A DNA stretch of 18,588 nucleotides from an uncultured Clostridia bacterium (GTDB lineage Bacteria > Bacillota > Clostridia > Saccharofermentanales > Saccharofermentanaceae). Numbering within the stretch: the stretch's first letter is position 1; each line of letters starts with the position of its first letter. Of this stretch, positions 1 to 5,529 are shown piece after piece. The notes under the pieces were generated by a model that saw only the letters and a list, made by a program, of their open reading frames with translations, was not told the origin of the DNA and did no database searches. The DNA lies in NCBI GenBank assembly GCA_946405115.1, contig CAMJGB010000010.1, positions 1 through 18,588 on the forward strand. The letters are read 5' to 3'. Made by a program: the position numbers and the translations under genes.

Positions 1-95
1 AGAAATCAGTCCTTATACTCGTTTTAATGCTGTCCAACTTTAGGGGTTCACTTCAGTGAATGCGGCCCTTATAAATTGCTCAATTATCTAAGCGA
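1..95. other. Window-edge intergenic segment with a short inverted repeat
   Basis: No coding frame can be supported here. The segment holds a perfect 6-bp inverted repeat, TTCACT-tc-AGTGAA (47-60), just after the string TGTCCAACTT (31-40). From memory, that string resembles the ends of some Firmicute insertion sequences. No transposase or partner repeat is visible, and the DUF4214 gene ends only 35 bp further in, so this is at most a remnant or a chance match. Confidence 0.25.
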
Positions 96-944
96 TCACA
101 TTCCGTAGTAGGAACAGATGTTGTGCCACTCCTGAGTTGTTGTGAATATCTGAACAAGATCAGATCTTGATGTTCCGGACTGAAGAACGCCGACCCAGTT
201 GTTGAGTCCCTGTGTGTCAGGTGATCTGTCGAAGAATACCTTGTACAAAGCTGTTACATATTCCTGATCGCTCAGGTTTCTTCCTACGAACTCCTGGCTC
301 TGGAGAATAGTGATGATGACATCGTTAGCTGTTCTCTCGCCGCTGATGATGCTGTTGACCCAGTATGTTCTGCCCGCTTCATCGGAAGGTCTTCCGAGTG
401 CTGCAGTGTAGATTCTGTCAACGAAGAGTCCGAGGATTCTCTGCTGGATCATCTCTGCAGGAAGGTCACGTGTTGTCGCATATGTCCATGCGATTGAGTT
501 AGCCATATCCTGTGAAACGAGGAGCGGGTGTGTTCTGTTGTAAGCTTCAGATCCGATAACGAATTCAGGCTCAGCATTAGGATCAGGCTGTCTGCCATTT
601 ACATATGCCTGAGCAACGCTTAATGCAACTCTCATCTCTGCGATTGACTCGTTGTGACCCTCATAACCGCCGTGCATGAGAACATCGTAAGCATGAGCTC
701 TCATTGTCTCGAGATAGATTCTTACATCGTCAGCGAGCTCGCCCTGATGGATTACAAGGAATGCTGATGCTGAGTCGTAATAGTCCAGAAGAACCTGACG
801 TGTATTAGGATCTACTAAGCTGTCGCCCGTAGCCGTATCCGGATTGGGTGCGGGTGCTGCGGCAAATGCCGTCGCCGGTACGATCGCGATCGCCATGGCT
901 GCTGTAAGAACAATGGCAGCGATCTTAGTTCTAAGATGTTTCAT
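96..944 (-). CDS. Secreted DUF4214-domain protein
   Basis: This encodes a 282-residue exported protein of unknown function. Residues 1-29 form a classic signal peptide: charged MKHLRTK, an Ala/Ile-rich core, and an AFA|A cleavage site. Residues ~35-165 are a mostly helical, unassigned region. Residues ~170-280 match the DUF4214 pattern, with two similar helical units (FVDRIYTAALGRPSDEAG and TALYKVFFDRSPDTQGL) that each carry the 'R.sD..G...W' signature. DUF4214 is common in secreted and surface-layer proteins and is thought to be structural or adhesive; no catalytic residues are known. The start is set by the ribosome-binding site GGGAGG (954-959), 9 nt upstream. The gene lies downstream of hpf in the same direction, but a terminator-like hairpin separates them, so its promoter is uncertain. 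The protein is short for the family, which often has repeats or anchors. Domain call good, function unknown. Confidence 0.85.
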   Translation of the reverse strand: MKHLRTKIAAIVLTAAMAIAIVPATAFAAAPAPNPDTATGDSLVDPNTRQVLLDYYDSASAFLVIHQGELADDVRIYLETMRAHAYDVLMHGGYEGHNESIAEMRVALSVAQAYVNGRQPDPNAEPEFVIGSEAYNRTHPLLVSQDMANSIAWTYATTRDLPAEMIQQRILGLFVDRIYTAALGRPSDEAGRTYWVNSIISGERTANDVIITILQSQEFVGRNLSDQEYVTALYKVFFDRSPDTQGLNNWVGVLQSGTSRSDLVQIFTTTQEWHNICSYYGM

Positions 945-960
945 GTTGTCTTTCCTCCCT

Positions 961-994
961 TCAATAATAAGAGGGCCGACCGTAGTCGGCCCTC
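961..994 (-). terminator. Hairpin terminator after hpf, just upstream of the DUF4214 ribosome-binding site
   Basis: Read on the minus strand, GAGGGCCGAC-TACG-GTCGGCCCTC forms a perfect 10-bp GC-rich stem with a 4-nt loop, followed by TTATTATTG. It lies 22 nt past the hpf stop codon. The ribosome-binding site of the DUF4214 gene follows almost at once, which leaves no room for a promoter between them. It is therefore either a leaky hpf terminator or a structure in the DUF4214 leader. Confidence 0.7.
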
Positions 995-1011
995 ATTGTT
1001 AGACTAATGAT

Positions 1012-1025
1012 AAGTATTAATACTT
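1012..1025. repeat. 14-bp perfect palindrome across the hpf stop codon
   Basis: AAGTATTAATACTT is its own reverse complement. It covers the last two sense codons (Lys-Tyr) and the TAA stop of hpf on the minus strand. It could be an operator for a promoter serving the downstream DUF4214 gene, or chance in an AT-rich spot. Confidence 0.3.
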
Positions 1026-1565
1026 GGGCTCAAGAAGTCCGTAGTTGCCGTCGTTTCTCTTATATACAACACATACGGAATCTGTGTCGGCATCGAGGTA
1101 TACGAGGAAGTCGTGTCCTAACATCTCCATCTGGAGGATAGCATCCTCAGATGTCATCGGACGAAGCTCGAATGTCTTACGACGTGTGATCTTAGAATCC
1201 TCGGGTGCGCCTGCTTCATAATCGAAGTCAGAACCATTATCTTCTTCGAGATAGCTAGCAATCTGAGGATATTCCTTCTTCTTCTTGAGGAACTTTGTCT
1301 TATTACGTCTGATCTGGGATTCGAGCTTATCGATTGCTCTGTCTACTGCTGTAAGTATTTCTTCGTCTCTGGCCTCTGCTCTGTAGATTCTGTTGTCGAG
1401 CTTCATTGTGATCTCGACTACCATCTTCTGGCCTTCGGGTCTGATACGAACATTACAAGCTCCTTCATCACCAAAGTACTTGTCGAATTTTCTGAGTTTG
1501 TCGGTGATCTTACCCTCGAGTCTCTCACCAATCTTAATGCCGTTGCCCTGTGTAGTGATCTTCAT
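1017..1565 (-). CDS. hpf: Ribosome hibernation promoting factor, long form
   Basis: The product binds the 30S decoding region in starved or stationary cells. Through its C-terminal domain it joins 70S ribosomes into inactive 100S dimers in the cytoplasm. At 182 residues it matches the long HPF/YfiA form of Firmicutes. The N-terminal S30AE domain (~1-100) shows the family start MKITTQGNGIKIGERLEGKI and a basic stretch near residues 86-98 (RRNKTKFLKKKKE). An acidic linker (~105-122) leads to the C-terminal dimerisation domain (~125-182), which has the hallmark run KTFELRPMTSEDAILQMEML and GHDFLVYLDADT. An AGGAAGGAT ribosome-binding site sits 8 nt before the ATG. The gene is divergent from the zinc-ribbon gene and precedes the DUF4214 gene. 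Expression in slow growth is expected from the family; no stress-sigma box is obvious. Confidence 0.95.
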   Translation of the reverse strand: MKITTQGNGIKIGERLEGKITDKLRKFDKYFGDEGACNVRIRPEGQKMVVEITMKLDNRIYRAEARDEEILTAVDRAIDKLESQIRRNKTKFLKKKKEYPQIASYLEEDNGSDFDYEAGAPEDSKITRRKTFELRPMTSEDAILQMEMLGHDFLVYLDADTDSVCVVYKRNDGNYGLLEPKY

Positions 1566-1613
1566 AGAATCACATCCTTCCTATGAGGTTCTAAGGACTT
1601 TCATCCTAATTCA

Positions 1614-1619
1614 ATTATA
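1614..1619 (-). promoter_or_regulatory. Candidate -10 box for hpf
   Basis: The minus strand reads TATAAT here, 48 nt before the hpf start, inside a very AT-rich stretch. No good TTGACA-like box lies 16-18 nt upstream, so this is a moderate call. The spacing leaves a leader of about 40 nt carrying the ribosome-binding site. Confidence 0.45.
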
Positions 1620-1683
1620 AAGATAAAAATATTAACTAACTGTAAAAGTATCAAAAAACCCGAATATTTCCTCAATTTTAATG

Positions 1684-1689
1684 TATAAT
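1684..1689 (+). promoter_or_regulatory. Candidate -10 box for the zinc-ribbon gene
   Basis: A perfect TATAAT lies 38 nt before the start at 1728. The -35 position is poor, but the upstream region is rich in A and T tracts. The transcript would begin near 1696 and carry a GGAGG site (1715-1719) 8 nt before the ATG. Confidence 0.5.
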
Positions 1690-1727
1690 GTAAATGTATA
1701 AATTCGAGTTCATCGGAGGTTTTAAAT

Positions 1728-2195
1728 ATGGCACTTTTTGATCCCAAGGCAAAGGAAATATCCGGTTACCAGAGATCTATCGACGAGCGTACATCTTCAA
1801 TCCGTAAGTACTACGATGAGATCGGTAAGCTCTATTATGATCAGTATAAGGATATGAACGTTGATAACACTAAGGATATCAACACACGTTGCGAAGCTAT
1901 CACAAGACTTAGCAATGAGATCGAGGACTACAAGCTTAAGATCCTCTTCGTAAAGGGCTTGAAGAAGTGTCCTAACTGCGGTACTGAGAACAGCCTTGAG
2001 TATGGTTTCTGCTTCAAGTGCGGATCCAAGTTCTCTGAGGATTCTGCTCAGGAGCCGAAGTCTGATTTTGAGAAGGCTGAGGAGCAGCTCGAGGAAGTAG
2101 CTGAGGCTGCTGAAGCTGCAGAGGCTGTTGAGGCTGCTGTAGAAGAGAAGGCTGAAGAAGCTGCTGCGGAAGCAGAGAAGAAGGACGAAGAGTAA
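1728..2195 (+). CDS. Small zinc-ribbon protein with a helical N-terminus and acidic Ala/Glu tail
   Basis: The function is not recognised. The 155-residue protein has three parts. Residues 1-75 are charged and predicted helical, probably coiled coil. Residues 81-98 are a zinc ribbon, CPNC-x10-CFKC (Cys 81, 84, 95, 98), of the double-zinc-ribbon/DZANK type found in many Clostridial proteins. Residues ~107-155 are a low-complexity acidic tail rich in Glu and Ala. There is no signal peptide or membrane segment, so it should be cytosolic. The start is supported by GGAGG 8 nt upstream and by a TATAAT further up. It is monocistronic, ending in a strong bidirectional terminator, and divergent from hpf. 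Similar small ribbon proteins are often only annotated as 'zinc ribbon domain-containing'. A role in protein or nucleic-acid binding is plausible but unproven. Confidence 0.85.
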   Translation: MALFDPKAKEISGYQRSIDERTSSIRKYYDEIGKLYYDQYKDMNVDNTKDINTRCEAITRLSNEIEDYKLKILFVKGLKKCPNCGTENSLEYGFCFKCGSKFSEDSAQEPKSDFEKAEEQLEEVAEAAEAAEAVEAAVEEKAEEAAAEAEKKDEE

Positions 2196-2219
2196 TCTTC
2201 CAACTTACTTAAGGATAAT

Positions 2220-2252
2220 AAAAGGCTGTGGATTTCCACAGCCTTTTCTTTT
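2220..2252. terminator. Bidirectional intrinsic terminator between convergent genes
   Basis: AAAAGGCTGTGGA-TT-TCCACAGCCTTTT forms a near-perfect stem of about 12-13 bp. It is followed by CTTTT on the plus strand and by TTATTAT on the minus strand. It sits between the zinc-ribbon gene (plus) and the ABC ATPase gene (minus) and serves both. Confidence 0.9.
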
Positions 2253-2260
2253 GCAATTAA

Positions 2261-2836
2261 TCAGAGACTTAATACTTCGCAGAACGATTCGAAAAGCCCT
2301 GAGTGCGACGTCGCGATGAAGATCCTCTCGCCGATGTGATCTTTAATGTACGACACGACCCGTGCTGCGTTCTCATCATCAAGACCCGTTAGTGGCTCGT
2401 CCATGATGAGCACATCAGAAGGGTTAAGACATGCGCGCACGATCTCGACTCGGCGTGCTGTTCCGCCTGAAAGATCGCGAACTTTTTTATGAAGTTCTTC
2501 GGCGGGAATTAAGAGGGAAAGTTCCTCTTCAATCTTTGCTGCAGAAAGGCTTCTGTTAGCAAGCTTCACGTTATCAATTGCATTAAGACTTTCAATTAAT
2601 CTTGTCTCCTGGAATACGGGAGCAAATCGGCATTTATCGTGCGGCATTCCTTCGTACACCACATCACCTTTATCAGGTGTCTCGAGACCTTCGATGATTC
2701 TTATGAGCGTGGTCTTACCGATGCCTGACTCACCTTCGATTACTACGGGTGAGCCGGAAACCAATTCATCATTAATCGAATCTAGAACGACCTTGCCGTC
2801 GTACGACTTTGATATACCGTTAAGAACTATCTTCAT
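2261..2836 (-). CDS. ABC importer ATP-binding protein
   Basis: This is the cytoplasmic ATPase that powers the importer encoded just upstream. All core motifs are present: Walker A GESGIGKT (35-42), Q-loop Gln76, signature LSGGT (122-126), Walker B VLIMDEP (142-148) with D-loop LTGLD, and switch His178. An in-frame upstream ATG would add 26 residues. The start at 2836 is preferred because the protein then begins with the family-typical MKIVLNGISKSY and its ATG overlaps the permease stop as ATGA, which suggests translational coupling. At 191 residues it is about 40-60 shorter than usual nitrate/sulfonate/taurine-type ATPases and ends soon after the H-loop. No frameshift is visible, so it looks naturally minimal. 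It is the last gene of its operon. Confidence 0.9.
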   Translation of the reverse strand: MKIVLNGISKSYDGKVVLDSINDELVSGSPVVIEGESGIGKTTLIRIIEGLETPDKGDVVYEGMPHDKCRFAPVFQETRLIESLNAIDNVKLANRSLSAAKIEEELSLLIPAEELHKKVRDLSGGTARRVEIVRACLNPSDVLIMDEPLTGLDDENAARVVSYIKDHIGERIFIATSHSGLFESFCEVLSL

Positions 2837-3570
2837 CTCATCACCACCTTCTTTAGAATCAGCGTCATCAGCTTTTCGAAAAGGTAAGCGAGAATGACGG
2901 CGCAGAAAGTCCACGCGAAGAGGTCTGCAGTAGCAAGCGAGATCTTGGATAAGTAAAGGCCGCTTCCGATAGATTTTAATGGGCGCCCGATTACTTCAGC
3001 TGCGATGCCGCTTTTGAAAGCCATGCCGGAGCTTATGAGGATCGCGCTTTCGATGTGTGACGCGACGGACGGCAGGTAGATGTAGCGGGCTTTGTCAAGG
3101 AAGTGGAAACGGAAAAGCGTGCCTGCCTCGATCATCTTGGGGGAAGTTGCATCAAGTCCCGAGAGCACGTTGACGTAGATAAGCGGGAAGACGACGAGTG
3201 CGCTTATCACGGTGGAAAGCGAGGATGCGCCGGCCCAGATTATCACGAGGATAACGAAGCTTGCGACGGGGATCGACTTGATGACGGAAACGGGTGGATT
3301 AATAAACTCCCGGAATATCCTGAACTTATGTGAAAGACACGCGAATAAGATCGCGAGTATAAGTCCGAGGAAGAATCCGAGAGTTATCTTAAGTACCGTA
3401 AAAAGAACTGAGAGCCAGAAATCCGGAGTGCCCCCGAGCCTTATGAGGGCGAGGAGGGCTTCGTAAGGACCCGCAAGCAGTATGGAGTTGTGGACGAGGA
3501 TGGAAGATACCTGCCACAACAAAAGCCAGAATACTACGATAAGTGCCTTACGTACGGTTTCCTTGCTCAA
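2833..3570 (-). CDS. ABC importer permease (SsuC/TauC/ThiX-like)
   Basis: This is a 245-residue integral membrane subunit of the binding-protein-dependent transport family. About six hydrophobic segments are visible, the first at ~9-26. The cytoplasmic EAA coupling loop runs from residue 148 (EAGTLFRFHFLDKARYIYLP), with the expected conserved Leu-Pro end, and would dock the ATPase. The gene starts with TTG at 3570, only 4 nt after the binding-protein stop. No internal ATG gives a sensible start, and a TAGGAT ribosome-binding motif lies within the end of the previous gene. Order and overlaps indicate one operon: binding protein, permease, ATPase. The size and layout fit the nitrate/sulfonate/taurine/pyrimidine-precursor group; the substrate cannot be read from the sequence. 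Confidence 0.9.
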   Translation of the reverse strand: MSKETVRKALIVVFWLLLWQVSSILVHNSILLAGPYEALLALIRLGGTPDFWLSVLFTVLKITLGFFLGLILAILFACLSHKFRIFREFINPPVSVIKSIPVASFVILVIIWAGASSLSTVISALVVFPLIYVNVLSGLDATSPKMIEAGTLFRFHFLDKARYIYLPSVASHIESAILISSGMAFKSGIAAEVIGRPLKSIGSGLYLSKISLATADLFAWTFCAVILAYLFEKLMTLILKKVVMR

Positions 3571-3574
3571 AACT

Positions 3575-4570
3575 TTATCCTACGTAGTAGAAATCGTCTG
3601 CAGGTAAAGCTCCGCCTACAGACTGAGGGTTAGCGTCGAAGAGAGTTTGGAGGTACCCTTCAAGATCTGTCTTCATCTGCTCGCCAGAAACGCATACGAT
3701 GTTGCAAAGAGGGATAGCTCTTGTTGCAACGGGAACTGCACCTACGATGCCCTGATCAACAACAAGCTGTGCTGTAGTCTCAACATCGCTGTTGGCAAGT
3801 GCTGCGCTGTTCTCGTGATCTTCGATGAACTGAGCGACTGCTTCGGGATGCTGCTCGAGGAACTCTGCTCTTACGATGGTTACGCCTGTAACGAGACGTG
3901 AATCGGAAGTAACTCCGTTCCACTCATCATCAAGCGAAAAGGCGATGCCGAGGCCTTCTACCTGAGCCATGGCTGCAGTAGCTGCGGGCTGGGGAAGGAT
4001 AGCGATCTGATCGGGATCCTGCTGCAAGGAAGCGATTACTTCTGAACCTTCTGTCTTGAAGTCCAATGTGCAGTCTGTGATTCCGTACTGATCGAGAAGA
4101 TAGTTGATAGCATATTCAGGTGTTGCACCCTGACCTGTAGTGATTACTGTTCTTCCTGCAAGGCTTCCTACAGACTGGATGGAAGAGTCTGTGCTCAAGC
4201 AATAAAGAACGCCGTAAGTGTTGATGTCGATTACTCTGATGCCGCCCTCTGTTCTGTTGTAAAGAACGGATGCGAGGTTAGCAGGAACAAGAGCGATATC
4301 GAGGTCGCCTGCATTAAGTGATGCTGCGATCTCATCAGGCTGAGTGGACATTGTGAACTCATAGCCTGCGATGTTGTCGGATGCGTAAGATCCGGAGGAA
4401 ACCTCGTTCATGAGGTTTACGATGCCTATCGTAGTAGGGCCTGACAAGGAGCCTACGCGTACTGTTACGGGCTCGGATGCCGGTGCGGACTCAGCGGCTG
4501 CACATGCTGTGAGCATTGGTACTGCCAAAGCGGCTGTGAGGATTAAACTGGTGATTTTGTGAAGTCTCAT
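3575..4570 (-). CDS. ABC importer substrate-binding lipoprotein (NMT1/SsuA-like)
   Basis: This is a 331-residue extracellular binding protein. The N-terminus is a lipoprotein signal (MRLHKITSLILTAALAVPML) with lipobox LTAC and Cys23 as the lipidation site. An Ala/Ser/Pro/Glu spacer follows, then a two-lobed type II periplasmic binding fold. Family-typical stretches include VRVGSLSGPTTIGIVNLM (~40-57), the hinge-like GDLDIALVPANLASVLYN, and GRTVITTGQGATPEYAINYL. The family delivers small organic anions or thiamine-precursor-like ligands to its permease; which one is unknown. No biosynthetic or desulfonation gene nearby gives a clue. An AAGAAGG ribosome-binding site sits 8 nt before the ATG. 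It is first in the operon and divergent from the NusG-like gene, 97 nt away. Confidence 0.9.
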   Translation of the reverse strand: MRLHKITSLILTAALAVPMLTACAAAESAPASEPVTVRVGSLSGPTTIGIVNLMNEVSSGSYASDNIAGYEFTMSTQPDEIAASLNAGDLDIALVPANLASVLYNRTEGGIRVIDINTYGVLYCLSTDSSIQSVGSLAGRTVITTGQGATPEYAINYLLDQYGITDCTLDFKTEGSEVIASLQQDPDQIAILPQPAATAAMAQVEGLGIAFSLDDEWNGVTSDSRLVTGVTIVRAEFLEQHPEAVAQFIEDHENSAALANSDVETTAQLVVDQGIVGAVPVATRAIPLCNIVCVSGEQMKTDLEGYLQTLFDANPQSVGGALPADDFYYVG

Positions 4571-4614
4571 TAAGATGACCTTCTTTCTAATATAAAATAC
4601 TGAACAATAACGGC

Positions 4615-4620
4615 ATTATA
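4615..4620 (-). promoter_or_regulatory. Candidate -10 box for the ABC importer operon
   Basis: The minus strand reads TATAAT here, 44 nt before the binding-protein start. The -35 region is weak, and a second AT-rich hexamer lies closer to the gene. The operon promoter must lie within this 97-nt divergent gap. Confidence 0.4.
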
Positions 4621-4631
4621 TACTCTTGAAG

Positions 4632-4660
4632 TTTAAACTGCACTATCGATTTGTTACAAT
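4632..4660 (+). promoter_or_regulatory. Promoter of the NusG-like gene, placed for a leaderless transcript
   Basis: TTTAAA (4632-4637), a 17-nt spacer, and an extended -10, TGT-TACAAT (4652-4660). Only 7 nt separate the -10 from the ATG at 4668, so transcription should start at or one base before the start codon. No ribosome-binding site is possible on such an mRNA. Confidence 0.6.
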
Positions 4661-4667
4661 AATCGGC

Positions 4668-5177
4668 ATGTGGTGTGTAATACAGGTTTTCACAGGGCAG
4701 GAAGAGAAAATGAGAAGCGCCTGCATCAAGTACATAGACAGTGATGTACTTGAGGAAACTTTCATTCCGAAGCGTATCCGCAGGCGTAAGTACCTCGGCA
4801 CTTGGAGGGATGAGGAGTGCGCTCTTTTCCCGGGTTACGTGTTCCTGGTTACGGAGAAGCCCGATGAATTACACGACCAGTTAAGAAGGGTCGAAGGCAT
4901 GACGAAGCTTCTTCGCGACGAATCCTCAGTACTTATGCTTACCCGTGAAGAAGAGGAGTTCATGAAGACATTAGGCGACTCAGAACATGTAACGCAGATG
5001 TCGATAGGCATAATAGAAGGCAAGACCATTAGGATTACCGAGGGTCCGCTCATCGGCCTCGAGGGCATGATCAGGAAGATCGACAGGCACAAAAGACAGT
5101 GCATCGTGGAGACTGATATGTTCGGCCAGAAGACCAAAATGACAGTCGGTCTGGAGATAATCTCAAAGTTTATTTGA
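4668..5177 (+). CDS. NusG paralogue, LoaP/RfaH-type transcription antiterminator
   Basis: This 169-residue cytoplasmic protein is a specialised member of the NusG family, which binds RNA polymerase and suppresses pausing or termination on selected operons. The NGN domain (~1-105) begins MWCVIQVFTGQEEKM and has the signature block LFPGYVFLV. The C-terminal KOW domain (~110-169) contains GKTIRITEGPLIGLEGMIRKI. The housekeeping nusG normally lies in secE-nusG-rplK; this copy does not, so a paralogue of the LoaP group is the best call. The start is MWCVIQ: an upstream in-frame TTG would add 14 atypical residues. With this start the -10 box lies 7 nt before the ATG and there is no ribosome-binding site. 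rpsU follows. LoaP genes usually sit beside long polysaccharide or polyketide operons; none is visible here, so its target is unknown. Confidence 0.85.
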   Translation: MWCVIQVFTGQEEKMRSACIKYIDSDVLEETFIPKRIRRRKYLGTWRDEECALFPGYVFLVTEKPDELHDQLRRVEGMTKLLRDESSVLMLTREEEEFMKTLGDSEHVTQMSIGIIEGKTIRITEGPLIGLEGMIRKIDRHKRQCIVETDMFGQKTKMTVGLEIISKFI

Positions 5178-5202
5178 CGATTAAGGCGTCAGCGATTATA
5201 AT
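5174..5202 (+). promoter_or_regulatory. Strong promoter for rpsU
   Basis: TTGACG (5174-5179), exactly 17 nt, TATAAT (5197-5202). This is a near-consensus vegetative promoter. The -35 box contains the TGA stop codon of the NusG-like gene (5175-5177). The predicted start near 5209 gives a leader of about 48 nt. Confidence 0.85.
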
Positions 5203-5209
5203 AAGCGAG

Positions 5210-5222
5210 TTGTTTTCAACAA
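5210..5222 (+). promoter_or_regulatory. Small hairpin at the 5' end of the rpsU mRNA
   Basis: TTGTT-TTC-AACAA forms a 5-bp stem that would begin right at the predicted transcription start. A 5'-terminal stem can protect mRNA from 5'-end-dependent RNases such as RNase J. It is small and AT-rich, so stability is doubtful. Confidence 0.35.
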
Positions 5223-5256
5223 ATAACGTTTCCGCGCACGAGAGGGGGGAAAAAGA

Positions 5257-5430
5257 ATGTCAGAGATCAGAGTTAAGGAAGGCGAGTCCCTCGACAGCGC
5301 ACTTCGTCGTTTCAAGCGTTCATGCGCAAGATCCGGTGTACTTGCTGAGGTACGTAAGAGAGAGCACTATGAGAAGCCCTCTGTACGCCGTAAGAAGAAG
5401 TCTGAGGCTGCTCGTAAGAGAAAGCACTGA
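5257..5430 (+). CDS. rpsU: 30S ribosomal protein S21
   Basis: S21 binds the 3' domain of 16S rRNA near the anti-Shine-Dalgarno region and helps in mRNA selection at initiation. The 57-residue product begins [20 protein letters not shown] and ends in the family's very basic tail ([15 protein letters not shown]). Its length equals that of typical Firmicute S21. A very strong ribosome-binding site, AGGGGGG (5243-5249), lies 7 nt before the ATG. The gene is flanked by its own near-consensus promoter and a strong terminator, so it is probably expressed mainly as a single-gene mRNA. Some read-through from the NusG-like gene is possible because no terminator separates them. In many Firmicutes rpsU is followed by yqeY; that gene is absent here. 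A longer open frame in another reading frame (5174-5449) is a shadow. Confidence 0.97.
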   Translation: MSEIRVKEGESLDSALRRFKRSCARSGVLAEVRKREHYEKPSVRRKKKSEAARKRKH

Positions 5431-5454
5431 TAACTTCACAAGGTTATGATCATC

Positions 5455-5486
5455 ACGACCCCTGAGATTTCTCGGGGGTCGTTTTA
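5455..5486 (+). terminator. Intrinsic terminator of rpsU
   Basis: ACGACCCCTGAG-ATTT-CTCGGGGGTCGT forms a 12-bp stem with one G-T wobble and a 4-nt loop, followed by TTTTAT. It ends only a few bases before the recJ -10 box. Confidence 0.93.
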
Positions 5487-5488
5487 TA

Positions 5489-5497
5489 TGTTACAAT
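5489..5497 (+). promoter_or_regulatory. Extended -10 promoter of the recJ-rel operon
   Basis: TGT-TACAAT, the same extended -10 as upstream of the NusG-like gene, lies directly after the rpsU terminator. No clear -35 box is present, which extended -10 promoters can tolerate. The predicted start near 5504 gives a leader of about 26 nt with only a weak AGAGAG ribosome-binding motif (5513-5518). Confidence 0.55.
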
Positions 5498-5529
5498 AGC
5501 AACAAATAAATAAGAGAGATTAATAGATT

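Noticed and set aside
2090..2192. Repeated GAGGCTGC/GAAGCTG units as a DNA repeat or CRISPR-like array
   Set aside because: They are codon-level repetition for the Ala/Glu tail of the zinc-ribbon protein, irregular and without spacers.
2837..2914. 26-residue N-terminal extension of the ABC ATPase
   Set aside because: It overlaps the permease end, is unlike the family, and the ATGA overlap at 2836 gives the natural start.
5174..5449. 91-codon frame covering rpsU
   Set aside because: It starts on the NusG stop/promoter region and runs in another frame. The S21 frame at 5257 has the family sequence, ribosome-binding site and terminator.
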